Translations under genes and position numbers: made by a program
NCBI RefSeq assembly: GCF_014648775.1
Contig: NZ_BMRT01000014.1
Coordinates: 25,447 to 89,446, forward strand
Length of the DNA stretch: 64,000 nt
Direction of reading: 5' to 3'
DNA from: Streptomyces abikoensis
GTDB taxonomy: Bacteria; Actinomycetota; Actinomycetes; Streptomycetales; Streptomycetaceae
Part shown: one piece after another, positions 25,361-34,302 of the stretch
Layout of the letters: each line of letters opens with the position of its first letter
Position numbering within the stretch: the stretch's first letter is position 1
The notes under the pieces: model-generated
Told to the model about the DNA's origin: nothing
The model's input: only the letters and a program-made list of their open reading frames with translations
Databases searched by the model: none

Positions 25361-25954
25361 CTACTCGGGCAGCCGCAGTTCCAGGTCGGCGCGCGGCTCC
25401 ACGCCCTCACGGCCGATACCGGCCAGCAGCTCGCTCACCGAACCGTGGCCCGGGACCACGGCCTCGGGATCCACGTCGTACCACGGGGCGAGCACGAAAG
25501 CACGCTCGTGGGCGCGGGGATGCGGCAGCGTCAGCACCGGGTCGTCGGAGATGACGTCCTGGTACGTGACGATGTCGACGTCGAGCGTCCGGGGGCCCCA
25601 GCGCTCGTCCCGCACGCGCTCGAAGGCCTCCTCGATCGCGTGGCCGCGCTCCAGCAGGGAGTCCGGCGGGAGCGTGGTCTTCACCAGAACCACCGCGTTG
25701 AAGTACGACGGCTGGGTGCCCGGCTCCACGCCCCAGGGCTCCGTCTCGTAGACCGGGGAGACGGCTTTGACGCGCAGGCCGGGGGTGTCCTCCAGGGCGT
25801 CGATCGCGCCCTGGAGGGTCTCCAGGCGGTTGCCCAGGTTGCTGCCGATGGAGATCACGGCGCGCTTGGGGTTGCTCAGGGTCACATCGGCCGCGTCCAC
25901 TCGCTCCACCACGGAGGCGGGAACCGGCTGCACGGTCGGGTCGCTGCTGCTCAT
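25361..25954 (-). CDS. folK: 2-amino-4-hydroxy-6-hydroxymethyldihydropteridine diphosphokinase
   Basis: HPPK, 197 residues, transfers pyrophosphate from ATP to the pterin before FolP. Key motifs: ISIGSNLGNR (about 33-42), SPVYETEPWG, QPSYFNAVV, and RWGPRTLDVDIVTY with the two catalytic Asp residues. LPHPRAHERAFVL follows. The ATG at 25954 overlaps the folB stop (ATGA). The first 30 residues (SSSDPTVQPVPAS) are a low-complexity extension. Confidence 0.96.
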   Translation of the reverse strand: MSSSDPTVQPVPASVVERVDAADVTLSNPKRAVISIGSNLGNRLETLQGAIDALEDTPGLRVKAVSPVYETEPWGVEPGTQPSYFNAVVLVKTTLPPDSLLERGHAIEEAFERVRDERWGPRTLDVDIVTYQDVISDDPVLTLPHPRAHERAFVLAPWYDVDPEAVVPGHGSVSELLAGIGREGVEPRADLELRLPE

Positions 25955-26310
25955 ACTCGGCTCCGGGTGATAGTGATCGTCACATCGTCGAAGGGAACGG
26001 TGATGGGAGCGTCCGGCTTGTGGACGACGACCTCCACCTCCCGGACCGCCTCGTGCTTGAGGCACTGCTGGGCGATCCGCTCGGCGAGGGTCTCGATGAG
26101 GTCGACGGGCTCGCCCTGGACGACGTCCACGACCTCCTCGGCCACGATGCCGTAGTGCACGGTCTTCGCGAGGTCGTCGTCGGCCGCGGCGGGCCGGGTG
26201 TCCAGGCTCAGCACCAGGTCCACGATGAAGGTCTGACCTTCTTCGCGCTCCTTGGGGAACACCCCGTGGTGGCCGCGAGCCTTCAAGCCGCGCAGCGCGA
26301 CACGATCCAC
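25951..26310 (-). CDS. folB: Dihydroneopterin aldolase
   Basis: 119-residue enzyme converting dihydroneopterin to 6-hydroxymethyl-dihydropterin. I chose the GTG at 26310 (VDRVALRGLKARGHHGVFP) because AGGAG lies upstream and the length matches the family. The catalytic Glu is in PKEREEGQTF, the Lys is in VVVHKPDAPI, and VHYGIVAEEV and LIETLAERIA are conserved. The 219 nt upstream of it hold no gene. Confidence 0.96.
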   Translation of the reverse strand: MDRVALRGLKARGHHGVFPKEREEGQTFIVDLVLSLDTRPAAADDDLAKTVHYGIVAEEVVDVVQGEPVDLIETLAERIAQQCLKHEAVREVEVVVHKPDAPITVPFDDVTITITRSRV

Positions 26311-26528
26311 ACGAATCAGCTCCTGCTGGTTGTCGGTAAGGACCCGCCTTCGACCGGGTTGCCCACCTTCGAATCTACCTGCGGGCACCGACAGCGCCCG
26401 ACCTCGGGTGCCGGGCGGTTCGCGCCGCGCTTACCCGAGAGTCACGTGCTCAACCCCTACCCGGGCGTCGAGCAGCTCGAACGAGTGGCCACTTTTCCTC
26501 ACACTGACGTGTGGCGCCGTGACGGCCG

Positions 26529-26999
26529 TCACGTACCCGGCTCGGACGAGTCGTCCTCCTCCTCGTCCTCGCGCCCCGCGAGCACGGGTGAGCCGTGGTG
26601 GGACCACACCTTCCAGCCGTCACCCACGCGCCGGAAGACATTGGTGGCCACGACGAGCTGGCCGACCAGCGGGCCGAGCTCGCCCTCGGTCTCCGAGGGG
26701 GCACCGCTGAGGATGTTCTCCGTGCAGGTGACCAGGGCCGTGTCGCCGACGACCGCGATCTCCACATCGGTGAGGAAGAACTGGATGTAGTCCGTGCTCG
26801 CCATGATCAGGGCGTAGGAGCGCAGCACCTCGCTCCGGCCGCGCAGCACGGGCCAGCCGGGGTGGACGCAGGAGACCTCGGTACCGGGGTCGTCCAGCCA
26901 GAGCCGGTCCATGGCGGCCGTGTCGCCGCGCTCCATCGCCTCGTAGAGGGCGGTGTTCGCCAGCTCGACCCGCTCGGCGTCCGTGCGGGCGGCGCTCAC
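26529..26999 (-). CDS. NTF2-like (SnoaL-type) domain protein
   Basis: 156 residues from the GTG at 26999, which overlaps the folP stop (GTGA). It has the cone-shaped NTF2 fold pattern: ANTALYEAMERGDTAAMDRLW, CVHPGWPVLRGRSEVLRSYALI, FLTDVEIAVVGDTALVTCTENIL, VVATNVFRRVGDGWKVWSHHGSPV. The C-terminus is acidic. Its place between folP and folB hints at a role linked to folate synthesis, but no reaction is known to me. Confidence 0.9.
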   Translation of the reverse strand: MSAARTDAERVELANTALYEAMERGDTAAMDRLWLDDPGTEVSCVHPGWPVLRGRSEVLRSYALIMASTDYIQFFLTDVEIAVVGDTALVTCTENILSGAPSETEGELGPLVGQLVVATNVFRRVGDGWKVWSHHGSPVLAGREDEEEDDSSEPGT

Positions 27000-27946
27000 T
27001 CGGCCCCCTCGGTGGCGGTCGGGCCGGCGGCGGGCGCGGCGGTGGCGGGAGCGTCGGCGGCCCGACCGGTGGGGGCCGCGGCGGCCGCCCGTTCCACCGC
27101 CCGGATCACCCGGACGGCGTCGGCGCTGGCCCGTACCTCGTGGACCCGGACCGCCCAGGCGCCCTCGCGCGCGGCGAGCGCCGAGACGGCGGCCGTGGCG
27201 GCGTCCCGCTCGCGGGCCGGCGGCGGATCGGCCTCGGGCCCGGCGAGCACCCGGCCCAGGAAGCGCTTGCGGGAGGCGGCCACCAGCATCGGCAGCTCCA
27301 GCTCCCGGCGGAACCGGTCGAGCCCGGCCACCAGGGCGAGGTCGTGCTCGGCGTGCTTGGCGAAGCCCAGGCCGGGGTCCACGACGATCCGGTCCGGCTG
27401 GATGCCGCCGTCGACCACCGCGTCCAGCCGCTGCCGCAGCTCCTCGACGACGTCGCCGACCACATCGGGGCCGTAGACCGCACGGCTGTTCATGTCGGCG
27501 CTGAAGCCCCGCCAGTGCATCACCACGAACGGCACTCCGGCGGCGGCCACCACCGGGACCATCGCGGGGTCGGCGAGGCCGCCGCTGACATCGTTGACCA
27601 GTACCGCGCCCGCCTCCACGGCGGCCTCGGCGACGGCGGCCCGCATGGTGTCCACCGAGACGACCACGCCCTCGCCCGCCAGCTCGCGGACGACCGGGAC
27701 CACCCGGCGGAGCTCCTCCTCCTGGTCGATCCGCACCGCGCCCGGCCGGGTGGACTCGCCGCCCACGTCGACCAGGTCGGCGCCGGCGGCGGTGAGCTCC
27801 AGCCCCCGCTTGACCGCCAGCGCGGTGTCGAACCAGTGACCGCCGTCGGAGAACGAGTCGGGCGTGACGTTCACCACGCCCATCACCGCACAGCGGTCCC
27901 ACTCGGGCAGTCCGACCGGCCCGATACGGCCGCGCAACGTACTCAT
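26996..27946 (-). CDS. folP: Dihydropteroate synthase
   Basis: 316-residue TIM-barrel enzyme joining the pterin pyrophosphate to p-aminobenzoate, the sulfonamide target. Hallmarks: MGVVNVTPDSFSDGG (about 22-36), DVGGESTRPGA, VSVDTMRA, LVNDVSGG, VVMHWRG, DPGLGFAK, ASRKRFLG and a final VRVHEV. An Ala/Pro-rich tail of about 35 residues is dispensable-looking. First gene of the folP-NTF2-folB-folK-DUF3180 run. Confidence 0.97.
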   Translation of the reverse strand: MSTLRGRIGPVGLPEWDRCAVMGVVNVTPDSFSDGGHWFDTALAVKRGLELTAAGADLVDVGGESTRPGAVRIDQEEELRRVVPVVRELAGEGVVVSVDTMRAAVAEAAVEAGAVLVNDVSGGLADPAMVPVVAAAGVPFVVMHWRGFSADMNSRAVYGPDVVGDVVEELRQRLDAVVDGGIQPDRIVVDPGLGFAKHAEHDLALVAGLDRFRRELELPMLVAASRKRFLGRVLAGPEADPPPARERDAATAAVSALAAREGAWAVRVHEVRASADAVRVIRAVERAAAAAPTGRAADAPATAAPAAGPTATEGAE

Positions 27947-27984
27947 GGAACCAGCCTAGGGCGTGCGACGAGGCCGGTGAACGA

Positions 27985-28023
27985 CGCGACCCCTCCCCGG
28001 CGGGTGGCCGGGGAGGGGTCGCG
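27985..28023 (-). terminator. 16-bp hairpin after the lysyltransferase gene
   Basis: A perfect 16-bp stem (27985-28000 with 28008-28023) has a 7-nt loop. It lies between the mprF-like gene and folP, both on the minus strand. No strong T run follows, so termination may be incomplete. Confidence 0.65.
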
Positions 28024-28041
28024 GGGCGGTATCGGCGCATG

Positions 28042-29889
28042 TCACGCGGCGCGCGTGACCTCGCTCTGCTCGGGAGCCTCCTGCTCCAGGACCTCCTCCG
28101 GCGGGGCCGGGCGGCGGCGCAGCAGTCGCGGCAGCTCCAGGAAGCCCTCGGCCTGCATCATCGCGAAGCCGATGCGGGGCAGGTCACGGCTGTTGGGGAA
28201 GACGATGAAGCGGGGCTCCCAGCGGGGCCGGAACTTCTCGTTGAACTTGTACAGCGACTCGATCTGGAACCAGCGCGAGAGGAAGATCAGCACCGCGCGC
28301 TGGATGCGGACCACCGGGCCCGCGCCCAGCTTGCCGCCGCGCTCCAGGGCGGAGCGGAAGAACGCGAAGTTCAGCGACAGGCGCTTGATCTTGAGCTCGG
28401 GCGCGGCCTGGAGGAAGGCCACGATCAGCAGCTCGTTCATGCCCGGGTCGGCGCTGCGGTCGCGGCGCATCAGCTCCAGCGAGCTGCCGTCCTTGCCCCA
28501 GGGCACGTAGTGCTGCATGGCGCGGAGGTCGCCGAAGGGGAGGTCCTCGCCCTCCTCCGGGTCCTTGTGGGCGGTCGCGATGATCGCGTCCAGGTCCTTG
28601 GGGTCGCCGATGCGGCCCAGGGCCATGGAGAAGCCGCGCTCGTCCTCGGTGTCGCGCCAGGCGTTGGCGGCGCGCTGGACGGCGTCCAGCTCCTCGGGGG
28701 TCAGGTCGCCGACGCGGCGCACCTTGGTGGAGTAGCCGTTGCGCTCGATGCGCTTGACCATCTGGCGGACGTTCCGCATGGAACGGCCGGTCAGGCTGAA
28801 GTCGGCCACGTCGACGATGGCCTCGTCGCCCATCTCCAGCGCGTCCAGACCCGTCTCACGGGTCCACACCTCACCACCGGTCTCGCTGCAGCCGGCGACG
28901 GCGGGGGTCCAGGAGTGGCGCTTGGCCAGCTCCATGAACTTCTCGATGGCGCCCGGCCATGCCTCGACGTCACCGATCGGGTCACCACTGGCGAGCATCA
29001 CGCCGGAGACGACGCGGTACGAGACGGCGGCCTTGCCCGACGGGGAGAAGACGACGCTCTTGTCACGGCGCAGGGCGAAGTGGCCGAGCGAGTCGCGCTC
29101 ACCGTGCTTGGCCAGCAGCTCGCGCAGCTTGTCCTCGTCCTCCTCGGTGAGGAGGGGGGCCGGGTAGGCCGGGCGGAAGGCCAGGAAGGCGGTGGTGAGG
29201 ACGGTCAGCAGACCGAGGGCGCCCAGCGAGTAGCCGACGGTGTAGTCGACGTGGTCGGTGTAGCGGATCGAGCCCTCGAAGCCGACGAGGCCCCAGAGGA
29301 CGTGCTCGATCTGCTCCAGCACCGGCGGGTCGCCGATCATCTTGTTGGCGTGGGAGCCGACGATCACCCAGCCGAGGGCGAAGCTGACGCCGCCCATGAT
29401 GATCAGGTTGGCCAGCGCCTTCCAGCGGCTGCGGGAGTCCGGCAGCGCGGCGAAGGACTTCTTGTGCCGGAGGAGGTAGACGAAGAGCAGCAGGGAGAGG
29501 GCGCCACCGATGTAGGAGTGGCGGTAGAGCAGCTGCGCGGCGGCACCGATGGGCAGCAGGATCACGGCGGCCAGCCATGCCTGCTGCTTGGCGCGCTTCA
29601 GGCCGTGGGCGATCATCAGCAGCAGGATGCCGACGATGATCGAGCCGGCGGCCGCCAGCTGGGTCACGGAGCCGGGCAGCACCTCGGAGAGGGCGTGCAC
29701 CCTGCTCCACCGGAACCGGGGGATGACCCCGGCCGCGATGTCAGCGAGGCCGATCAGGGCCCCGATCGTGCCCACGACGGCAGGCACGTTCTCGGGCTTG
29801 GGCCCCTTGATAAGACGCGCAAGCCCCGCGAGCCTCTTCGACCCCGAAGGAACCTCGTCGGACTTTTTGCCATCTACCCTGACAGACAT
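28042..29889 (-). CDS. MprF/LysX-like aminoacyl-lipid synthase
   Basis: 615-residue membrane protein. Five or six helices occupy about 40-250 (VVGTIGALIGLADIAAG, GSIIVGILLLMIAHG, IIMGGVSFALGWVIVG and others). A cytosolic DUF2156 GNAT-like transferase domain follows (about 275-560), with ASGDPIGDVEAW, RNVRQMVKRIERNGY, DERGFSMALGR, MNELLIVAFLQAAPELKIKRLSLNFAFFR and RWFQIESLYKFNEKFRPRWEPRFI. The family transfers Lys or Ala from tRNA to phosphatidylglycerol or diacylglycerol, giving resistance to cationic peptides. The start has GGGAAG upstream. An esterase gene is divergent. Confidence 0.92.
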   Translation of the reverse strand: MSVRVDGKKSDEVPSGSKRLAGLARLIKGPKPENVPAVVGTIGALIGLADIAAGVIPRFRWSRVHALSEVLPGSVTQLAAAGSIIVGILLLMIAHGLKRAKQQAWLAAVILLPIGAAAQLLYRHSYIGGALSLLLFVYLLRHKKSFAALPDSRSRWKALANLIIMGGVSFALGWVIVGSHANKMIGDPPVLEQIEHVLWGLVGFEGSIRYTDHVDYTVGYSLGALGLLTVLTTAFLAFRPAYPAPLLTEEDEDKLRELLAKHGERDSLGHFALRRDKSVVFSPSGKAAVSYRVVSGVMLASGDPIGDVEAWPGAIEKFMELAKRHSWTPAVAGCSETGGEVWTRETGLDALEMGDEAIVDVADFSLTGRSMRNVRQMVKRIERNGYSTKVRRVGDLTPEELDAVQRAANAWRDTEDERGFSMALGRIGDPKDLDAIIATAHKDPEEGEDLPFGDLRAMQHYVPWGKDGSSLELMRRDRSADPGMNELLIVAFLQAAPELKIKRLSLNFAFFRSALERGGKLGAGPVVRIQRAVLIFLSRWFQIESLYKFNEKFRPRWEPRFIVFPNSRDLPRIGFAMMQAEGFLELPRLLRRRPAPPEEVLEQEAPEQSEVTRAA

Positions 29890-30060
29890 CTCTTCCCGTC
29901 GTCCTGTCGAGTGGGCCTGCGCCACTTGGCGGCAGCACCCGGACAATGTGCGCCCTGTAGGACGACGGTTTCGGGGTTGAGGTTCCGTGGGGGGCCGAGC
30001 CCGGAAAGAAGTAACCATTCCGCGACCCCGCGCGCCGGGGCGCTCGGCAGAAAGCACCTC

Positions 30061-31173
30061 ATGGGTCTCACCAGCATGGCAGTACTGATCATTGCCATCG
30101 TGGCTGCGGTCGTGCTGTTCGCATTGACCATTTGGCTCTGGCCCCGCCTGGGCAAGAAGGGCATCGGCTCCGTTCTGGCCCGCGTCGGCATGATGATCGC
30201 CACGCAGCTGTCGCTGTTCGCGGCGATCGGCCTCTGGGCCAACCAGTCCTTCGGTTTCTACGGCTCCTGGGCCGACCTCTTCGGTCAGGTCAAGAACGAG
30301 GGCGTGGTGGTCGACCACAGCGCCGGGGCCAAGCGGGTGCAGGTGGTCAGCGCCCAGCAGGTCAAGGTGCCGCGCGGCAATGTGCCCCGCGTCGGCGGCA
30401 AGATCGAGAAGATCAACATCGTGGGCGTGGAGTCCAAGATCTCCAGCCCGGCGTACGTCTACCTGCCGCCGGAGTACTTCCAGCCGCAGTACGCCAACAA
30501 GACCTTTCCCGCCTCCGTCGCGCTGACCGGCTACCCCGGCACGGCCGAGGCGCTGATCAAGGGTCTGGACTACCCGGTGCGGGCGCACAAGCTCGCCAAG
30601 GACAAGAAGATGCAGCCCACCATCCTGGTGATGATGCGTCCCACCGTCGCCCCGCCGCGTGACACCGAATGCATGGACATACCCGGCGGCCCGCAGACCG
30701 AGACGTTCTTCGCCAAGGATCTGCGCAAGGCCATCTCGGAGCACTACCGCGTCGGCGACAAGGCGAAGAACTGGGGCATGATCGGCGACTCCACCGGCGG
30801 CTACTGCGCGCTGAAGATCGCGATGCGCCACCCCGACGCGTACAGCGCGGCCGCCTCGCTCTCCGGCTACTACAAGGCCCCGCAGGACCCGACGACCGGT
30901 TCCCTCTTCGGCGGCAGCAAGCAGCTGGAGCAGGAGAACGACCTGCTGTGGCGTCTGAAGAACAAGAGCCTGCCGCCCGTCTCGCTGCTGGTGACCACCA
31001 GCAAGAAGGGTGAGCACAACTACAAGGACACGATGAAGTTCATCGAGATGGCGTCGAAGTCCCCGACGCGTGTCTCGTCGATCGTGCTCGACAGCGGTGG
31101 TCACAACTTCAACACGTGGCGGCGTGAGCTGAACCCGACGCTCAAGTGGATGGGCAGCCGACTTTCCGCGTAG
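30061..31173 (+). CDS. Membrane-anchored alpha/beta-hydrolase (esterase family)
   Basis: 370 residues. Two N-terminal membrane helices (MAVLIIAIVAAVVLFALTIW and VGMMIATQLSLFAAIGLW) anchor an extracytoplasmic esterase domain of the esterase-D/mycolyltransferase-like type. The nucleophile elbow is GMIGDSTGGYCAL (Ser at about 245), and the His is in LDSGGHNFNTW near the end. It is divergent from the MprF-like gene (171 nt apart). Paired synthase/esterase genes for aminoacylated lipids are known in other Gram-positives, so hydrolysis of aminoacyl lipids is a plausible role. Confidence 0.9.
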   Translation: MGLTSMAVLIIAIVAAVVLFALTIWLWPRLGKKGIGSVLARVGMMIATQLSLFAAIGLWANQSFGFYGSWADLFGQVKNEGVVVDHSAGAKRVQVVSAQQVKVPRGNVPRVGGKIEKINIVGVESKISSPAYVYLPPEYFQPQYANKTFPASVALTGYPGTAEALIKGLDYPVRAHKLAKDKKMQPTILVMMRPTVAPPRDTECMDIPGGPQTETFFAKDLRKAISEHYRVGDKAKNWGMIGDSTGGYCALKIAMRHPDAYSAAASLSGYYKAPQDPTTGSLFGGSKQLEQENDLLWRLKNKSLPPVSLLVTTSKKGEHNYKDTMKFIEMASKSPTRVSSIVLDSGGHNFNTWRRELNPTLKWMGSRLSA

Positions 31174-31206
31174 CGGTTTTTCCGCCCCTTACGGGGCGCC
31201 CCCGGC

Positions 31207-31230
31207 GGGGCCCGTCATCCGACGGGCCCC
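31207..31230. terminator. Bidirectional hairpin terminator
   Basis: GGGGCCCGTC-ATCC-GACGGGCCCC forms a perfect 10-bp stem followed by TTTCG on the plus strand. It separates the convergent esterase and folE genes. Confidence 0.8.
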
Positions 31231-31246
31231 TTTCGTATGTCCTGCG

Positions 31247-31852
31247 TCAGCGGGACATGATCAGGCTCATCGCCTCGGCGCGCGTCGCCGGGTCGCGGAG
31301 CTGGCCGCGGACCGCCGAGGTCAGGGTCTTGGCGCCGGGCTTGCGGATGCCCCGCATGGACATGCACATGTGCTCGCACTCGATGACCACGACGACGCCC
31401 CGCGGCTCCAGGATGTCCATCAGGGAGTCCGCGATCTGCGTGGTCAGGCGCTCCTGCACCTGCGGGCGGCGGGCGTAGACGTCCACCAGCCGGGCCAGCT
31501 TCGACAGGCCCGTGATCTTGCCGGTCGTCGAGGGGATGTAGCCGACGTGCGCCACACCGTGGAAGGGCACGAGGTGGTGCTCGCAGGTGCTGTACACCTC
31601 GATGTCCCGCACCAGCACCATCTCGTCGTGCCCGAGGTCGAACGTGGTGGTCAGCACGTCCTCCGGCTCCTGCCAGAGGCCGGCGAATATCTCCTTGTAC
31701 GCGCGTGCCACTCGTGCCGGCGTCTCGCGCAGGCCCTCCCGGTCCGGGTCCTCACCGACCGCGATCAGCAGCTCGCGGACGGCGTTCTCCGCCCGCTTCT
31801 CGTCGAACTCGCCGATCGGGCCCTCGGCCTCCAGCGTCACCGGGTCGGTCAT
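31247..31852 (-). CDS. folE: GTP cyclohydrolase I
   Basis: 201-residue zinc enzyme making 7,8-dihydroneopterin triphosphate, the first step of folate synthesis. The zinc ligands and active site are in VYSTCEHHLVPFHGVAHVGY and VVIECEHMCMSMRGI. Other motifs are REGLRETPARVARAY and LSKLARLVDVYARRPQVQERLT. It lies 152 nt downstream of ftsH on the same strand, separated by a hairpin. Confidence 0.98.
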   Translation of the reverse strand: MTDPVTLEAEGPIGEFDEKRAENAVRELLIAVGEDPDREGLRETPARVARAYKEIFAGLWQEPEDVLTTTFDLGHDEMVLVRDIEVYSTCEHHLVPFHGVAHVGYIPSTTGKITGLSKLARLVDVYARRPQVQERLTTQIADSLMDILEPRGVVVVIECEHMCMSMRGIRKPGAKTLTSAVRGQLRDPATRAEAMSLIMSR

Positions 31853-31930
31853 GGGCTTGCCTCGTTCTCTCGTACGTCGTCGCGCCGTGTGCGGCCCCTG
31901 CGGAGCTCTTCGGACCGCGCGCAAAAACGC

Positions 31931-31971
31931 GATGCCGCGCCCCCAGGCTAAAACCTGGGTGACGCGGCATC
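31931..31971 (-). promoter_or_regulatory. Hairpin between ftsH and folE
   Basis: GATGCCGCG (31931-31939) pairs with CGCGGCATC (31963-31971). An inner cccagg/cctggg stem carries a CTAAAA loop. It starts about 80 nt upstream of the folE ATG. It could be the ftsH terminator or a structured folE leader. Confidence 0.55.
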
Positions 31972-32004
31972 CATTCCGGGCCCTTCGCGGGGCCCGGGGG
32001 GGGC

Positions 32005-34014
32005 TCAGCTCTCCGGCGTGGCCGGGCTGTCCTTGGTGAGCTCCACCGTGTCGACGGGGGCGGCCCCGTTGCTGGGGGCGAGCTCCTTCGGGGAGAGCAC
32101 CGGCGGGCGGGTGGAGGGCGTACGGCGCGAGGAGCCGGTCCACGCCGGGCGGGCCGGGCGCTTCACGACGTGCCGGAAGATCTCGGCGATCTCCTCCTTG
32201 TTCAGCGTCTCCTTCTCCAGGAGGGCCAGAACCAGGTTGTCGAGGACGTCACGGTTCTCGACGAGGATCTCCCACGCCTCGTTGTGCGCGGTCTCGATGA
32301 GCTTCTTGACCTCTTCGTCGACCAGCGCGGCGACCTCTTCGGAGTAGTCCCGCTGGTGCGCCATCTCGCGGCCCAGGAAGGGCTCGGAGTTGTCGGAGCC
32401 GAACTTGATCGCGCCGAGACGCTCGGTCATGCCGTACTGGGTGACCATCGCGCGGGCCGTGGCGGTGGCCTTCTCGATGTCGTTGGCCGCGCCCGTGGTC
32501 GGGTCGTGGAAGACGAGCTCCTCGGCCGCGCGGCCGCCCAGCATGTAGGCCAGCTGGTCGAGCATCTCGTTGCGCGTGGTGGAGTACTTGTCCTCGTCGG
32601 GCAGGACCATGGTGTAGCCGAGCGCGCGGCCCCGGGACAGGATCGTGATCTTGTGAACCGGGTCGGAGTTCGGGGAAGCCGCCGCGACCAGGGCGTGTCC
32701 GCCCTCGTGGTACGCGGTGATCTTCTTCTCCTTGTCGCTCATGATCCGGGTCCGCTTCTGCGGGCCGGCCACGACGCGGTCGATCGCCTCGTCCAGCGAG
32801 TGGTTGTCGATCAGCTTGCGGTCGCTGCGGGCCGTCAGCAGGGCGGCCTCGTTCAGGACGTTCGACAGATCGGCACCGGTGAAGCCGGGGGTGCGGCGGG
32901 CGACGGCGGCCAGGTCGACGTCGGGCGCGACCGGCTTGCCCTTCTGGTGGACCTTGAGGATCTCCAGACGGCCCTGCATGTCCGGACGGTCGACGGCGAT
33001 CTGCCGGTCGAAACGGCCCGGGCGCAGCAGCGCCGGGTCGAGGATGTCCGGGCGGTTGGTGGCGGCGATCAGGATGACGCCGCCCTTGACGTCGAAGCCG
33101 TCCATCTCGACGAGCAGCTGGTTGAGCGTCTGCTCGCGCTCGTCGTGACCGCCGCCGAGACCGGCGCCGCGGTGGCGGCCCACCGCGTCGATCTCGTCGA
33201 CGAAGACGATGGCCGGGGCGTTGGCCTTGGCCTGCTCGAAGAGGTCGCGGACGCGGGAGGCGCCCACACCGACGAACATCTCGACGAAGTCGGAGCCGGA
33301 GATCGAGTAGAACGGGACGCCCGCCTCGCCGGCGACGGCGCGCGCGAGGAGCGTCTTGCCCGTTCCGGGCGGGCCGTAGAGCAGCACACCCTTGGGGATC
33401 TTGGCACCGACGGCCTGGAACTTCGCGGGCTCCTGGAGGAACTCCTTGATCTCCTGGAGCTCCTCGACGGCCTCGTCGGAGCCGGCCACGTCGGCGAAGG
33501 TGGTCTTGGGGGTGTCCTTGGTGATCAGCTTGGCCTTGGACTTCCCGAAGTTCATCACCCGGGAGCCGCCGCCCTGCATCTGGTTCATCAGGAACAGGAA
33601 GACCACGACGATCAGGACGAAGGGCAGCAGCGAGAGCAGCACCCCGACGAAGGGGTTCTGCTTCGACGTCGAGACGTTGTAGCCCTCGGGCAGCGTCTTC
33701 GGGTCGTCGTCATCGGCCTTGGCCTGGAGGTCCTTGGAGATCTCCACGCCCTGGTCGCCGATGTAGTTGGCCTGGACCTTGCTGGAGCCCTTGATCTTCT
33801 GGCCGTTGATCAGCTCGATCTTGATCTTGTTCTCGTCGCCGGTCGTCAGCTCGGCCGATTTCACCAGGTTCTTGTCGATCGCGTGCACGACCTGGCTGGT
33901 GTCCACCGACTTGTAGCCGCCGGACGAGCCGACGACCTGCATCAACACGACCACGGCGAGGACGGCCAGCACGATCCACATGACCGGCCCACGGAAGTAG
34001 CGCTTCACGTCCAT
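32005..34014 (-). CDS. ftsH: ATP-dependent zinc metalloprotease FtsH
   Basis: 669-residue membrane AAA+ protease for quality control of membrane proteins. Helix 1 is VMWIVLAVLAVVVLMQVV (about 11-28), then a periplasmic-side loop, then helix 2 LSLLPFVLIVVVFLFLMN. Walker A is GPPGTGKT (about 215). Walker B is IVFVDEIDA, the SRH is ATNRPDILDPALLRPGRFDR, and the zinc site is AYHEGGHALV with a downstream Asp. The C-terminal tail is Pro/Ser/Thr-rich. About 290 nt lie between it and hpt; I see no gene or clear motif there. Confidence 0.98.
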   Translation of the reverse strand: MDVKRYFRGPVMWIVLAVLAVVVLMQVVGSSGGYKSVDTSQVVHAIDKNLVKSAELTTGDENKIKIELINGQKIKGSSKVQANYIGDQGVEISKDLQAKADDDDPKTLPEGYNVSTSKQNPFVGVLLSLLPFVLIVVVFLFLMNQMQGGGSRVMNFGKSKAKLITKDTPKTTFADVAGSDEAVEELQEIKEFLQEPAKFQAVGAKIPKGVLLYGPPGTGKTLLARAVAGEAGVPFYSISGSDFVEMFVGVGASRVRDLFEQAKANAPAIVFVDEIDAVGRHRGAGLGGGHDEREQTLNQLLVEMDGFDVKGGVILIAATNRPDILDPALLRPGRFDRQIAVDRPDMQGRLEILKVHQKGKPVAPDVDLAAVARRTPGFTGADLSNVLNEAALLTARSDRKLIDNHSLDEAIDRVVAGPQKRTRIMSDKEKKITAYHEGGHALVAAASPNSDPVHKITILSRGRALGYTMVLPDEDKYSTTRNEMLDQLAYMLGGRAAEELVFHDPTTGAANDIEKATATARAMVTQYGMTERLGAIKFGSDNSEPFLGREMAHQRDYSEEVAALVDEEVKKLIETAHNEAWEILVENRDVLDNLVLALLEKETLNKEEIAEIFRHVVKRPARPAWTGSSRRTPSTRPPVLSPKELAPSNGAAPVDTVELTKDSPATPES

Positions 34015-34302
34015 CCATACGGGGCGCTCGGCGCCCCGTCCCTCCTGCCACAGTGAGGCACGGTCACCCCGGATTGAGGTGCCTGTGCGTGCGGTGTCCT
34101 GCTCGACCTTGAAAGCTTGGCTCGAAGGCCTGAAAAAGGCTGACCTTCGGACGGTACCCCAGCATTGTCACCCGACGCCGCCGCGGACGGTCAACAAACC
34201 CGCCCTCGCATGCTCCAACGGCGGGAAACCGGGAAGGGTTCCCGGCCACGGGTTCACCCACCGGGTTCACCACCGGGGTACCGGCTCCACGACGGAGCGT
34301 GC

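Noticed and set aside
26519..26532. Palindrome GTGACGGCCGTCAC at the end of the NTF2-like gene
   Set aside because: Overlaps the stop codon and has no link to a promoter; palindromes of this size occur by chance in GC-rich DNA.
28039..30060. Open frame running across the lysyltransferase gene into the esterase frame
   Set aside because: Upstream of 30061 the sequence is antisense to MprF; the esterase starts with its own ATG and membrane helix.
31853..32004. Riboswitch upstream of folE
   Set aside because: Only a simple hairpin is present; no conserved tetrahydrofolate or other known riboswitch core could be recognised.
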